Assembly (NCBI GenBank): GCA_964372465.1
Contig: CAYJRA010000001.1
Coordinates: forward strand, 62,001 to 126,000
Source: JAGVVZ01 sp964372465
GTDB taxonomy: Archaea; Aenigmatarchaeota; Aenigmatarchaeia; CG10238-14
Direction: 5' to 3'
Length of the DNA: 64,000 bases
Shown piece by piece: positions 42,322 through 51,979 of the stretch. The stretch's first letter is position 1, and each line of letters begins with the position of its first letter. The notes beneath the pieces were generated by a model. It did no database searches and was not told where the DNA came from. It saw only the letters and a program-made list of their open reading frames with translations. Made by a program: the position numbers and the translations under genes.

Positions 42322-43095
42322 ATGAGAAATGTCAGAAAACTTATAAAGAAAGTAGTGAATTTTTGTAAAAAATCATTTGGTAAAGATTTGAAATCCGTTT
42401 TATTGTATGGGAGTTCTGTAAAATCTATATCAAAGGCAAAGGATATCGATCTTATTATTGTAGTTGATGAAAGAGCTAACAAGGAAAATATATCTAAGGA
42501 AATAGACTATTTTATTCATCATAACACAAAGAGTAATAGAAATGATGAGACAGTGGGTTTGCCTTTTACAGAAATACATGAACAGGATTTTTTTAATATT
42601 TTGGTTGTGAGAGAATCTGACATTAAATCAAAAAATATGGGAAACATCTTTGGTCAAGATAAATTATTAGTATCGTTTTTTGTTCCCTCATCTTTAGTTT
42701 TATTATCATTAAAAGAGAATCATAAAATTCTATTTGGGAAAGATGAAACAAAATCTTGGAAAATAGAAATCGGTTTTCTAGATTATATAAAAACATTGAC
42801 CAGATCTTTATCTCTTTCCGCGATTTCTTTGATTTTATTGCCTATTTCTATTTCGAAATCCTTCTCTCTTTCCTGCGATTCTTTGAAACATATGCTTCAG
42901 AATGTGTTTATTTTAGAAAATAAAATGGTAGCTAAAGACACAGATGCTTTATTAGATTTTTATAAACCATCTTGGTGGGTAGAAACACTATCAAAACACA
43001 GAAGCAGGGACAAGATCAGTATTTTTGATAAAATTTTATTTATATTATCTTTACCAGTCATTATTGTAACAACCTTTGCAGAGATGTTTATATGA
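42322..43095 (+). CDS. Pol-beta-type nucleotidyltransferase domain protein
   Basis: A 257-residue protein. The N-terminal nucleotidyltransferase motif is LLYGSSVKSISKAKDIDLIIVV near 27-48 (GS...DxD). The C-terminal half is helical with hydrophobic stretches. It overlaps the CDP-alcohol phosphatidyltransferase gene (ATGA), suggesting a linked role, possibly in headgroup activation; this is speculative. Confidence 0.65.
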   Translation: MRNVRKLIKKVVNFCKKSFGKDLKSVLLYGSSVKSISKAKDIDLIIVVDERANKENISKEIDYFIHHNTKSNRNDETVGLPFTEIHEQDFFNILVVRESDIKSKNMGNIFGQDKLLVSFFVPSSLVLLSLKENHKILFGKDETKSWKIEIGFLDYIKTLTRSLSLSAISLILLPISISKSFSLSCDSLKHMLQNVFILENKMVAKDTDALLDFYKPSWWVETLSKHRSRDKISIFDKILFILSLPVIIVTTFAEMFI

Positions 43096-43700
43096 ATTCC
43101 TTGACATTTTTTTTATTATTTGTTGTTTCTTTAATAAACACTATTTTTTGGAATATGATATTCCGATCTGAAAAAAGTAAAAACAACATTAGAAAAATAC
43201 AGAAATTTTTGTTATCTGATATCTGCTTAATTTTCAATAAAATTGGATTTAGTTCGGCTGTTTTTACATTACTGAATTTGATATTTGGAATTATGTCAGC
43301 ATATTTTCTTCTAAACAAAGAATTTGGATATTTTTTTGTTTTTTTTGTATTATCTATTATTTCCGATTCTTTTGACGGATTAATGGCCAAAATAACTAGA
43401 AAGACATCGGAATTTTGGGGCAAAATGGATATAATAATAGACGGGTCTGTTAGGATGTTGATTCTTCTCTCCTTTTTTATGCTGTATAAATTTCAAATAT
43501 TGATTTATGGTGTTTTGTCGCACATAATTTCTGTTATTATTTTTTTGATAAGACCAGATATCAGACCTAAATTTTTGCTTGTAGAACCACTGATTATTCT
43601 CGCTTTATTTTTTCCGGAAGAACCTCTGACATTGATTTCATTAAGTTTTATTATTAATTTGGTTATAATAACCATTTCAATAGTAGGTAGACAGAAATGA
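43092..43700 (+). CDS. CDP-alcohol phosphatidyltransferase family protein
   Basis: A 202-residue integral membrane enzyme with about six helices. The catalytic signature appears as SDSFDGLMAKITRKTSEFWG followed by KMDIIID: DG, the AK substitution for AR, G, D and D are all placed as required. It catalyses phospholipid headgroup transfer; which one cannot be told. Part of a three-gene coupled unit. Confidence 0.8.
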   Translation: MNSLTFFLLFVVSLINTIFWNMIFRSEKSKNNIRKIQKFLLSDICLIFNKIGFSSAVFTLLNLIFGIMSAYFLLNKEFGYFFVFFVLSIISDSFDGLMAKITRKTSEFWGKMDIIIDGSVRMLILLSFFMLYKFQILIYGVLSHIISVIIFLIRPDIRPKFLLVEPLIILALFFPEEPLTLISLSFIINLVIITISIVGRQK

Positions 43701-44077
43701 TCATGGCGATAGGTCATTTTAGTACAGGAGTAGCCATGGCTATAATATTGTTTGGATTGATAGACTATTACAGTAAAAGAATAACATTGAGAGATTACTT
43801 GAAATGATTTAATAGTTGTTGTTCTCGGTGGGCTGTGGCGATGATTCCAGATTTCTTGTATATATTTGGATCTAATCTGCATTTGATTTCAGGATATGTT
43901 TGCAATATATTCTTTTTTCATTGTTTCTTAGATGCTGTTGATCCAAACACTGTAGTATTTTCAGCATTTCTCTTCGGTGTATTTCTGTTAGACTCCATTT
44001 CAATAACATGGTTAGCCAACCACAAAAAGCAGATGAATCAATTGAGAAACTCAATCAAAAAGCAAATCCATATCTAA
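43697..44077 (+). pseudogene. DUF457-like membrane metal-dependent hydrolase with two compensating frameshifts
   Basis: The gene starts with MIMAIGHFSTGVAMAIILFG and meets TGA at 43805. In the shifted frame, DLIVVVLGGLW continues sensibly from 43806 until about 43838, where the original frame resumes with MIPDFLYIFG and NIFFFHCFLDAVDP. One surplus base near 43805 and one missing base near 43838 would restore a continuous YdjM/DUF457-like protein. It overlaps the stop of the phosphatidyltransferase gene (ATGA). Either a decaying gene or sequencing/assembly errors. Confidence 0.7.
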
Positions 44078-45118
44078 ATTGTTGAGGATTGATGAGAAAG
44101 GCTTTGCAATCATGAAGCCGAAACTTATCATCCAATCTGGAATAAAATGTAAGCTTCTATGTAGCATCATACCTCTGTTTATTCCCAATGCTAATTTCTC
44201 CTTCCATTTATCGTCGTAATTTTTCTTTAAAAAATTATCGTCATATTTTTTTTGGTTTAAGCTTCTGAAGCAAGCATTGGCTGCGAATCTAGCGCCAATC
44301 AATCCGTAGATTATACCACCACCGCTGTAAGGTTTGACTTGGCTTGCAGCATCGCCAACAAGCAAAATATTATCTGATACGGAATTCTCTATTAACCCAT
44401 ATCTGATTACACCGCCAAGAATATCTTTTTTTTCCAGTGTTTGATTAAATCTTTTTTTAATGAAACTCCTGAAATAGTGTACAGAATTTTTTTTAGCTGC
44501 CAATCCCACCCTGGCCCAGTTTTTGTTTTCTGGAACAACCCATGCAAAAAAATCCGGGGAAATTTTAGAGCCAAACCATAACTCAACGATATTATCACTA
44601 AAGTCGTTTTTTATTGTTTCTTGATATCCTATAACATAATCCTTGGGTAATTCTATTCCGGCACATTTTGCAACTGTTGAATTTGGACCGTCAGCACCTA
44701 CTAACAATTTTGTTTCAAAGTTCCCCCTATTTGTTACGATTTCCAAATGATTGTCAACTCTATTAAAATTTTCAAATCTAGCAGAAGTTATTATTTTTGC
44801 ACCAGCATGTTTGGCTCTTTTCGCTATTTCTTTATCCAGTTTATGCCTGTTGATTACATGAACAATTTTTTTAGATCTTAATTCCAGAAAATTATTATCC
44901 TGAGAATAAAACCTAGCTTTGTTGACATTATTCATGACAATATTTTCCGGAGCTCCACTAAGTGATAGAATCCTATGACTATCTATTCCTGTGCATTGAA
45001 CAGGATCCCCTATGGTTTGGTGTTCTTCTAGAAGCAGAACATTCTTTCCTGATAATGCCAGTAATTCTGCTGTTTTAGATCCAGATGGTCCAGCGCCTAT
45101 TATAATGACGTCATACAT
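44051..45118 (-). CDS. Geranylgeranyl reductase (archaeal lipid saturation)
   Basis: A 355-residue FAD-dependent reductase of the digeranylgeranylglycerophospholipid reductase family. FAD-binding GAGPSGSKTAELLA lies near 8-21. The conserved DPVQCTGI lies near 38-45, LVGADGPNS near 141-149, and NILLVGDAASQVKPYSGGGI near 257-276. It reduces isoprenoid chains of archaeal lipids. It starts one base after the uppS stop, giving an isoprenoid operon. Confidence 0.92.
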   Translation of the reverse strand: MYDVIIIGAGPSGSKTAELLALSGKNVLLLEEHQTIGDPVQCTGIDSHRILSLSGAPENIVMNNVNKARFYSQDNNFLELRSKKIVHVINRHKLDKEIAKRAKHAGAKIITSARFENFNRVDNHLEIVTNRGNFETKLLVGADGPNSTVAKCAGIELPKDYVIGYQETIKNDFSDNIVELWFGSKISPDFFAWVVPENKNWARVGLAAKKNSVHYFRSFIKKRFNQTLEKKDILGGVIRYGLIENSVSDNILLVGDAASQVKPYSGGGIIYGLIGARFAANACFRSLNQKKYDDNFLKKNYDDKWKEKLALGINRGMMLHRSLHFIPDWMISFGFMIAKPFSSILNNLDMDLLFD

Positions 45119-45119
45119 A

Positions 45120-45812
45120 TTATTTCCCGAAATTTCTTTTTACATCCACAAACCATTTTATTGCCTTTAGAAATTCCTTTTTTGTTAAAGCTGGAAAATA
45201 TGTTTTGGTGAAATATAGTTCACTATAAACAGTTTGCCACGGCATGAGCCCAGACAGTCTTGACATACCGCCTGGTCTTATAACCAGATCTACATCACTG
45301 TTTATCATTAAATTATCCTGAATATTTTTTTCCGTCACATTCTTTTTTCCGTCACTTAATAATTTGTTTATTGCTGATGTTATTTCATATCTTCCGCCAT
45401 AAGCGAGAAGTATGTTCAGAAATCTTTTGCTATTTTTTTCTGTGTGTTTTTCAACTTTTCTCATTTCTTCAACAATATCAGACGGCAGTTTTTCTAAATA
45501 TCCAAAAAACCTAATTTTTATTTGATATTTTTCCACAAAATTGTTCGGTTTTTTTATTTCATTTTTCCATCCATTAACCATCTCTCTGAATAATCTAAAT
45601 AAGTGACCAACTTCTCCTTTGGACCTGTTCAAGTTTTCAGTTGACATACCCCATAAAGACAGTTCTGGTATATCTAACTCTACCCACCATTCCAATATTT
45701 CCTTGAATTTTTTTATACCCTCTTCATGCCCCTTCCATTCAGGCATTCCTTTTTCTTTTGCGAATCTTCTGTTCCCGTCAGGAATTATTGCTATGTGTCT
45801 TGGTAAATCCAC
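45120..45812 (-). CDS. uppS: Polyprenyl diphosphate synthase (UppS/cis-prenyltransferase)
   Basis: A 230-residue cis-prenyltransferase: HIAIIPDGNRRFAKEKG near 6-22 (catalytic Asp), SLWGMSTENLNRS near 52-64, and RPGGMSRLSGLMPWQTVYSE near 180-199. It makes the dolichol-type lipid carrier for glycan transfer, relevant to the many Thr-rich surface proteins nearby. Confidence 0.95.
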   Translation of the reverse strand: MDLPRHIAIIPDGNRRFAKEKGMPEWKGHEEGIKKFKEILEWWVELDIPELSLWGMSTENLNRSKGEVGHLFRLFREMVNGWKNEIKKPNNFVEKYQIKIRFFGYLEKLPSDIVEEMRKVEKHTEKNSKRFLNILLAYGGRYEITSAINKLLSDGKKNVTEKNIQDNLMINSDVDLVIRPGGMSRLSGLMPWQTVYSELYFTKTYFPALTKKEFLKAIKWFVDVKRNFGK

Positions 45813-45886
45813 GAAATCACCTTTGAGTTAATTTAAAGAAGTAGATAGAAAAATATTTAGGTATAACTCTCGGTAAGAGTTACAAA

Positions 45887-46013
45887 GGGGTTGTCGTATA
45901 ACCTGGCATTATAATGCTTAGATGAAACCGGGCTCCAGAAAATATCATGGAGCATTGATTCCAAGATGAAAGGAAGAAACTCGGCGATTGGGGTTCAAAT
46001 CCCTACAACCCCA
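45887..46013 (+). tRNA. tRNA-Trp (CCA) with intron and surplus bases before the anticodon stem
   Basis: Acceptor GGGGTTG (45887-45893) pairs with CAACCCC (46006-46012), discriminator A. Anticodon stem CCGGG (45928-45932) pairs with CTCGG (45980-45984). The loop is CT CCA GA, anticodon 45935-45937. About 40 bases (near 45939-45978) form an intron. T arm TGGGG/CCCTA is normal. Between the D arm and the anticodon stem there are about 14 extra bases (45914-45927) that a normal tRNA lacks. They may be a second, noncanonical intron. Confidence 0.85.
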
Positions 46014-46079
46014 TCATTCTGATTGTCTCTACTGATTTCTATAAAATTAAAAATAAAATAAAAAAGAAAGAGAGCAAAT

Positions 46080-46421
46080 CTACTTTGCCAAAACAATATT
46101 TATTGTCGAGACGTTTATTTTACTTCCGCCCTCAACAGATCTCTCTTCTGTTCCAATATCTATTGATTTTATCTTAACATCACCTAAAAACTTGTTTTTA
46201 ACAATTTCTGCGACGTCTACAACTCTAGATATTGATTTACCTCTAGCTTTCAAATGGACTTCTTTCATTCCATTTGAAAATTGTGTTATTGTTGCAAGGA
46301 CATAAGACATTGCAGGTTTTTTACCCACAAAGACAACGTTGTCGTCTGCTTTCATTTCAGCCTTAGCCATTGGTTTTACTTCAGCTTTAGGTTTTTTTTC
46401 CATTACTTTTTTCTCTACCAT
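46080..46421 (-). CDS. albA: Alba chromatin/RNA-binding protein
   Basis: A 113-residue Alba protein. An N-terminal extension of about 28 residues is rich in Lys, Ala and Met. The Alba core follows: NVVFVGKKPAMSYVLATITQF, EVHLKARGKSISRVVDVAEIVKNKFL. It binds duplex DNA and RNA as a dimer. The extension is unusual and may extend nucleic-acid contact. Confidence 0.92.
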   Translation of the reverse strand: MVEKKVMEKKPKAEVKPMAKAEMKADDNVVFVGKKPAMSYVLATITQFSNGMKEVHLKARGKSISRVVDVAEIVKNKFLGDVKIKSIDIGTEERSVEGGSKINVSTINIVLAK

Positions 46422-46563
46422 TTAGTCACCTCTTGTTTTTTGTTGTTTATTGCTTAATGCAAATGATATTACAATAATACACTAAATTTTTTAAATCTAT
46501 CTAAACCCAGATATTTGATCAAAAAATCAGTAGTAGCTGTCAAGTAAAACACTTAAGAGCGAA

Positions 46564-47082
46564 CTATTTTTTTTGATTTTTTAAGAATACAATTACTCCG
46601 ATAACAACCAATGCAAACAATATCAATAAAACGCCGATGAGACTATTGTTATTAGAAGATTTGGCAATTGTAGTCGTTGTTGTTTCTCTAATAGTCGTTG
46701 GTTCTTCTGTTATAGTGGTTTGTCGGAAAGTGGTTGTAGTTGTCGGTTCCTCTATAGTTAATTCAAACTCTTCTGATTGCGACTCGTCACAATCCGCCAC
46801 AACCTTTACAGTTCCTGTCGGCGATTCGCAATTGCTTAATCTTATAGTCGCAAACCCATCTGAAGATATTTCTGGTAGACATAGGGGGTTTTTAATATCA
46901 GATCTGTATAGAACCAGATTCCCCTGTGTACAGTCACCAACAACTTTGCATTCGCATAGTTTGTCTTCATAACACACCCAGTTAACACTTCCAGACCTGC
47001 AGTGTTCAATTGAAACTACGGCAAAAACCGCATTAATATTAACTAGGAAAAATAAGACTGATATTAATGATTTATTTAACAT
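46564..47082 (-). CDS. Small secreted Cys-rich protein with Thr stalk and anchor
   Basis: A 172-residue protein with a signal peptide, a Cys-rich domain (CRSGSVNWVCYEDKLCECKVVGDC), a Thr-rich stalk (about 112-140) and a C-terminal membrane helix with a Lys tail. Its start overlaps the end of the 571-residue surface protein by 7 bases. Confidence 0.6.
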   Translation of the reverse strand: MLNKSLISVLFFLVNINAVFAVVSIEHCRSGSVNWVCYEDKLCECKVVGDCTQGNLVLYRSDIKNPLCLPEISSDGFATIRLSNCESPTGTVKVVADCDESQSEEFELTIEEPTTTTTFRQTTITEEPTTIRETTTTTIAKSSNNNSLIGVLLILFALVVIGVIVFLKNQKK

Positions 47083-48791
47083 TCAAATGCCACACTCTTT
47101 ACTCTATCTATCCTGTCTTTCAAATTATCAGTTCTGTACACTGCTGTTATAGCCATCAAAGTTAATCCCACAGGGCAAACTCTAACACTATTCACCCCTA
47201 TTGTCTTATTACCGACGCTGTTCATATCTATATTTGCATTACCCTTATAATAAATTATTCCTTCTGGTTCATGAATTATGTTGACATAAACTGTTAAATT
47301 GCTCCCAATTGTGTTTTTTGATATTTCTAAGTTGCATTTGTCTTGATCACAGGTAACATCCTTTATACCAAGTTCTTTCTTAGGTATAGTAGTAGTGGTA
47401 GTAGTCGTTGTTACCGGAGTAACGATATTTGAAGTTATTATCATTTCATCTAAAACCGCCCCAGCTTGATTGTTTTTGTTCATGTCAGATCCGATAAATA
47501 TCTTGTCTCCTAATGTCAGCGGTGTGTTTACGGATAGATCAATTCCGGCCAGAATGCTATCGACATATAAGTTCATTTCATTCACTTTCCATGTTACCCA
47601 CACATTGTGTATTTCGTCTGCTTTCCAGTTTGATATATCCCTACTAGCCTGATTATTATTTCCAGCAGTATCCAATATGTTGAACACCATTTTATTGTCA
47701 GAATTTTTGTATACGGATATTCTGTTGCTATCAGTAGCATTTCCTACATCAATGAAGTAACGAACATTATTGTCATTACCGTTCCAAAAAGGTTTTATCC
47801 AAAAATTGATCGTTCCTTTATCGGTTGCTATATTACCTAAGACAGGATATGTTAATCTGTTTCCCGACCTAATAGATACGCCAACATCCTTCTTCGCTGG
47901 AATAAAACCAGCTGGTGTTATTTTTATTGAATCTAGGAATATTGATCCGGTGTCAGTTACACCTTCAAATTTCATTTTTAATTTGGTTATTTTCCCGTCA
48001 CTGTTGATCCATTCTGTATCCGTTATGTCGAGTGCTAATAATTGATATTCAGAAGTCACCACAACAGGAAATGTCTGAGAGCATGCATCATCAAAATCTA
48101 AGCAACTGTTTCCATCCACATAATATATTTTTATTGCATTGGGTCCACCGGGGTATGACTTGTATTTCATCGATATGTGATTCAGTGTTTTGTTCACGTC
48201 TACTACTTTTGACATGCTGGGATTGGTAGTTGAAGTAATCTGACCCGTGTATTCTCCATTCATGACATTGCCAAACATCATATTTTCTTCCCACCTTTCT
48301 TTATTATCGTCAAAGTTGTCTATCAGCACCTCTTCTTGGTGTGGTTTTTCGCCACCTTTACAAACCAAAGTTTTGTCAAAACCACATATCAATTCATCAG
48401 AAGATGATGGCAGAATTGTGGTAGATGTAGATCCGCTCATTGAAACAGTGATTTGTTTTTCTTGAGCAGGTTCGCCAGGACCGGTAGGAGCAAAGCATGC
48501 CACATAAACGTTTATCACACCTTCTGTTCCAGTTGGTTTTATTTCGATCTCTTCTGGCGGTATATCTTTATTAACTTCTTCCGATGCGTTTAGTGGTGTG
48601 TTTTCTTTGTTTCTAACAAACCACAAACCTTCAGCACAGTTTTGTACAGAACATTTCACCGTCTCATTCAGCTTCACCACATCCTTATCACATTTTAAAA
48701 CAAAGGCAGAACTTGATTGTCCAAGTATATTCTCTGATAGCAGCAGGATTGTGATTAAGGAGAGAGCCACCAACGCAATGAATAATTTCAT
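47076..48791 (-). CDS. Large secreted LamG-like surface protein
   Basis: A 571-residue exported protein. Signal peptide (FIALVALSLITILLLS), a Cys-pair Ig-like domain, then a jelly-roll and a concanavalin-like LamG domain (about 300-460; INFWIKPFWNG, DEIHNVWVTWKVNEMNLYVDS, IFIGSDMNKNNQAGAVLDEM). A Thr-run follows, then another beta domain. No C-terminal anchor. Likely glycan binding or adhesion. Confidence 0.65.
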   Translation of the reverse strand: MKLFIALVALSLITILLLSENILGQSSSAFVLKCDKDVVKLNETVKCSVQNCAEGLWFVRNKENTPLNASEEVNKDIPPEEIEIKPTGTEGVINVYVACFAPTGPGEPAQEKQITVSMSGSTSTTILPSSSDELICGFDKTLVCKGGEKPHQEEVLIDNFDDNKERWEENMMFGNVMNGEYTGQITSTTNPSMSKVVDVNKTLNHISMKYKSYPGGPNAIKIYYVDGNSCLDFDDACSQTFPVVVTSEYQLLALDITDTEWINSDGKITKLKMKFEGVTDTGSIFLDSIKITPAGFIPAKKDVGVSIRSGNRLTYPVLGNIATDKGTINFWIKPFWNGNDNNVRYFIDVGNATDSNRISVYKNSDNKMVFNILDTAGNNNQASRDISNWKADEIHNVWVTWKVNEMNLYVDSILAGIDLSVNTPLTLGDKIFIGSDMNKNNQAGAVLDEMIITSNIVTPVTTTTTTTTIPKKELGIKDVTCDQDKCNLEISKNTIGSNLTVYVNIIHEPEGIIYYKGNANIDMNSVGNKTIGVNSVRVCPVGLTLMAITAVYRTDNLKDRIDRVKSVAFEC

Positions 48792-48847
48792 AAAATATTC
48801 TTTTATTTCCTGAATATTAAACTTTAGGTAAAAACATGAAACAAGAA

Positions 48848-49750
48848 TTAAGAAACAACTACGTTGACCTTCTTTATCGAATCATTGCATGCTAACCTTC
48901 CTTCATAGTCCCCGGCTTCTGGTACTGTCACTTCACAGTTTCCTGATGGTTTGGTGTTCTTCAATTCCAATATGCATTCAATGCTTGCTCTGTCAATTTT
49001 CTTTAGTGAAACACTCAGCGGCTTTTCTTGATTTGAGCACCCGCTCCAATTACATTTAATCTTGTTGCCTTCTGGGTCACATTTGAGTGTTATACCACTC
49101 TCTACTGTTGTAGTTGTCGTGTTCGTTACATTGCCTCTTACAACATTAAAACACGAAGCAGAGGCATAACCTGCATTGATCCACCACCAATTCGCTTGAA
49201 GATCACTCGGTGGCTCATAACCCAAAGCCCAGTTACGCGGATCGCTATCACACGTTCCCCAGAAAATACCTCTATCAGGATTTTTTATTATTTTGAGTGA
49301 TGTATCACCAGGCAAACCTTCGTCTATTGTATAATAGTCGCATAGTATCTTTAAACAATTTTCTTTGCTTAGTTTATAATTGCCGCAGTTGCACTCTTTC
49401 ATGATATGGAAGCAGTAGAGCCCATCTTCACAATAAGGTAGGTTGTTTACAAAGTTGCCGTGATATTTTTCTCCCGGGATCTTATTACCGTCAATATCAA
49501 TGTTTACTTTTTGCAGACAGAAAGCCACAGCATCTCTTCTGCTGCAACCAGAGTCTCGATAAATATCACACATATTACCACAAGCAGCTCTTTCTGACGC
49601 CATTTTATAAGAAGATTCGAAACCCTCCAATTGCTGGTTTATCTTGTCAGGTTTGACTATAGAAGTAAACATTCTTATCAAGACTAGGACGACAATTATG
49701 AGAATAAACATACCGAATATAATTTCTAAAGCTCCAACACCCTTCTTCAT
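48848..49750 (-). CDS. Pilin-like/anchored Cys-rich protein
   Basis: A 300-residue protein. The N-terminus KKGVGALEIIFGMFILIIVV resembles a prepilin with a K-G cleavage context and a Glu at about position +5 of the mature protein. It is followed by a Cys-rich domain with more than a dozen Cys, a short Thr run and an Ig-like end. Immediately downstream of the TadC-like protein. Confidence 0.55.
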   Translation of the reverse strand: MKKGVGALEIIFGMFILIIVVLVLIRMFTSIVKPDKINQQLEGFESSYKMASERAACGNMCDIYRDSGCSRRDAVAFCLQKVNIDIDGNKIPGEKYHGNFVNNLPYCEDGLYCFHIMKECNCGNYKLSKENCLKILCDYYTIDEGLPGDTSLKIIKNPDRGIFWGTCDSDPRNWALGYEPPSDLQANWWWINAGYASASCFNVVRGNVTNTTTTTVESGITLKCDPEGNKIKCNWSGCSNQEKPLSVSLKKIDRASIECILELKNTKPSGNCEVTVPEAGDYEGRLACNDSIKKVNVVVS

Positions 49751-49834
49751 TATATCTTCCCAATTAACTATTGTTTTCTTAAAATAAATGTTATGGTTGT
49801 TATCTTTCGTCTTTGCAGTAACTATCTTATTATT

Positions 49835-51889
49835 TCAGCAAGCAATAGAACCCCCAGCTTCTGTCACAATCGGAATTATCAATTCCTGGAATGCAAACAG
49901 AGCCACGACGCTTACCACGGCATACACAATCATTCCTGTCAACAAATTCTTAGCTATGATATGATCTCTTGACGTTTTGTCAAACCCATTCTCAATGCCG
50001 TTCAACAAGAGAGAGAATAGAGATATTATTTCCACTGTATATATGCCAACAATGACTTGTAAAACAGTCATAGGCATCACTTGTGAGAAGCTTCCGACCA
50101 GCTGATTTAATGTATCCGCAATGCCTATAGTTCCACCTTCCATGAATACAGCACCAAGCGCTCTCTCGATCTGCTGCAGTTGGCAAGACAAATTTTTAAT
50201 CATATTTAAGAAAAATATTCCCAAAACACCGACTATTGCACAAACCAATGGGACAACAAATGTGCTTTCCATTCTAACACCGGTTCTTACGTCATCTAGT
50301 AGTTCCCTTATCTTTGCTTCAATGTTACTCAAATTCTCCAAGTATGACCCTATTGTTTTTGCAACACTGCCCAATAAAACAGAACTCTTTGAGGATGCGT
50401 CAGCCAGTATTCTCATTATCTCTTCGATAAGGACAGACGGAAATATCCTTATTATACCAGACTTTCCAAAGATTGCGTTGGCAAAATCTATACCCAAGTT
50501 TTTCATTTTGCCGTATAATTGCGAAAGGAAATTAAATGTCGGGCTTTTTTCCATACCCAATTTTTCATATTCATCCAAACTTTTTTGGACAGCCGTTTCT
50601 ATAGGATAGCCCTCTGACAGAAAGTTGCCCAATGAATACAATCCCAACTGAAACTCGTTTTCAATATTTTTGATCTCATTTCTGATCCCAATACGCGGAG
50701 CGCTCCTCATGTAGAAATACAAATAAACATAAGCAGTGACACCAAATGTAAGGGAAAACGAGGCAGCAAGATTTGCTATACTGAATTCTGCCTCTTTTTT
50801 CATTATATCTGATTTTAATTCTTCACTTGCTCTGAATAAGCTTGTATATAGGTCAACAAAATGAACAATGCCGTAAGTCATTATCAACAACGACACTAGA
50901 ATAGCAACAGGAATTATTGGTATCAAAATTGTTTTTCCAAAGAATTTAATGGGATATTTATCAGGTGGAGGTAGCCCAGGATGCTTTGATATATCAGGGA
51001 CCATAAAGGCGGAAGGTCTTTTCAATATTATTCTGTTTACTAAAAACAAAATTAATAATGGTAGTAATACTGTATATCCTATTCCTAGATAAAAGGGATT
51101 TACTTCCTTATGCAGGAACATTGAAATCAAGGGGAACATTATCAGCCCCATGACAGGAAGCATCATGCCTAGAACGTATAATATGTTTACAGGGCCTGTT
51201 ATATCTTCCACATAAGCCTTCATCTTTCTTTCCGTGTTTGTCAGGAGGAAATTCAGTGACTTTTTCAGGATATTTTCCCTCTCTTGTTCTGACGGTTCAA
51301 TTAAAACATTATATAATAAGGTTACAGATCTTACAAAATCTTCATTCCACACCCTCCATTTAGCCATGTATGCAGATAGTGCCTCTTCAACAGTTCTGTA
51401 TTTGCCAGCTTGTATATCCCACATTGCCTTTCTGATGTCTGTCGCTAACGGTCCTTTGGAGTGTGCAGCCGCAAAATTAACAGCGCCCTCAAAATTCGGA
51501 TGCAGTTTCAAATAAATAACCATGTATAGAATGATTCTGATTGATTCATCACCAGTTTGTATTTTCAAAACCTGCGACATGAAATTCGGATAGCTGTAAA
51601 CCAAGAGGGTAAACCCTATTGGAATACCAATCAAAAATAAAACCATTCCAATATTATTCATTATGAGTGCAAAACCGATGCTTAATAGAAGAAGTGTGAG
51701 AAATGTCAGAACCGTTGCTGATATGACGCCCTTTGTTGTTACATTGAGAGTCGAAAATACTATATCTTCCTGCAATTGTCTGGCCGATTGCTTGGGTAAG
51801 TCCAAGCCTATAATTTCGCTGTTTCTGCAAAGTCTTTCATAAAGGGTTTTAGGCTCCTTTGATTTCTTCTCTTCTAATAAAAAATCCAA
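49835..51889 (-). CDS. FlaJ/TadC-type pilus platform membrane protein, copy 2
   Basis: A 684-residue multi-spanning protein with two T2SSF-like cytoplasmic domains. In the first, IYLKLHPNFEGAVNFAAAHSKGPLATDIRKAMWDIQAG and RTVEEALSAYMAKWR correspond to the FlaJ core. In the second, GLYSLGNFLSEGYPIETAVQKS plays the same role. TTG start preceded by GAGGA; no ATG upstream. It would be the inner-membrane core of a type IV pilus-like machine. It heads a minus-strand set with the three secreted proteins. Confidence 0.85.
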   Translation of the reverse strand: MDFLLEEKKSKEPKTLYERLCRNSEIIGLDLPKQSARQLQEDIVFSTLNVTTKGVISATVLTFLTLLLLSIGFALIMNNIGMVLFLIGIPIGFTLLVYSYPNFMSQVLKIQTGDESIRIILYMVIYLKLHPNFEGAVNFAAAHSKGPLATDIRKAMWDIQAGKYRTVEEALSAYMAKWRVWNEDFVRSVTLLYNVLIEPSEQERENILKKSLNFLLTNTERKMKAYVEDITGPVNILYVLGMMLPVMGLIMFPLISMFLHKEVNPFYLGIGYTVLLPLLILFLVNRIILKRPSAFMVPDISKHPGLPPPDKYPIKFFGKTILIPIIPVAILVSLLIMTYGIVHFVDLYTSLFRASEELKSDIMKKEAEFSIANLAASFSLTFGVTAYVYLYFYMRSAPRIGIRNEIKNIENEFQLGLYSLGNFLSEGYPIETAVQKSLDEYEKLGMEKSPTFNFLSQLYGKMKNLGIDFANAIFGKSGIIRIFPSVLIEEIMRILADASSKSSVLLGSVAKTIGSYLENLSNIEAKIRELLDDVRTGVRMESTFVVPLVCAIVGVLGIFFLNMIKNLSCQLQQIERALGAVFMEGGTIGIADTLNQLVGSFSQVMPMTVLQVIVGIYTVEIISLFSLLLNGIENGFDKTSRDHIIAKNLLTGMIVYAVVSVVALFAFQELIIPIVTEAGGSIAC

Positions 51890-51979
51890 ATATTCCTCGG
51901 AGATAAAATATTTCTTTTCTTGCTTGATTTAGACCACAAATATTATTTTATCTTTATAAAAGAAATAATTTCAGATATT

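Noticed and set aside
43835..44077. Independent 80-residue gene starting at 43835
   Set aside because: It is in the same frame as, and the natural continuation of, the interrupted gene starting at 43697.
45939..45978. Box C/D guide RNA within the tRNA-Trp intron, as in haloarchaea
   Set aside because: AGATGA-like boxes occur, but no clear CTGA D box or properly spaced D'/C' pair is present and the intron is short.
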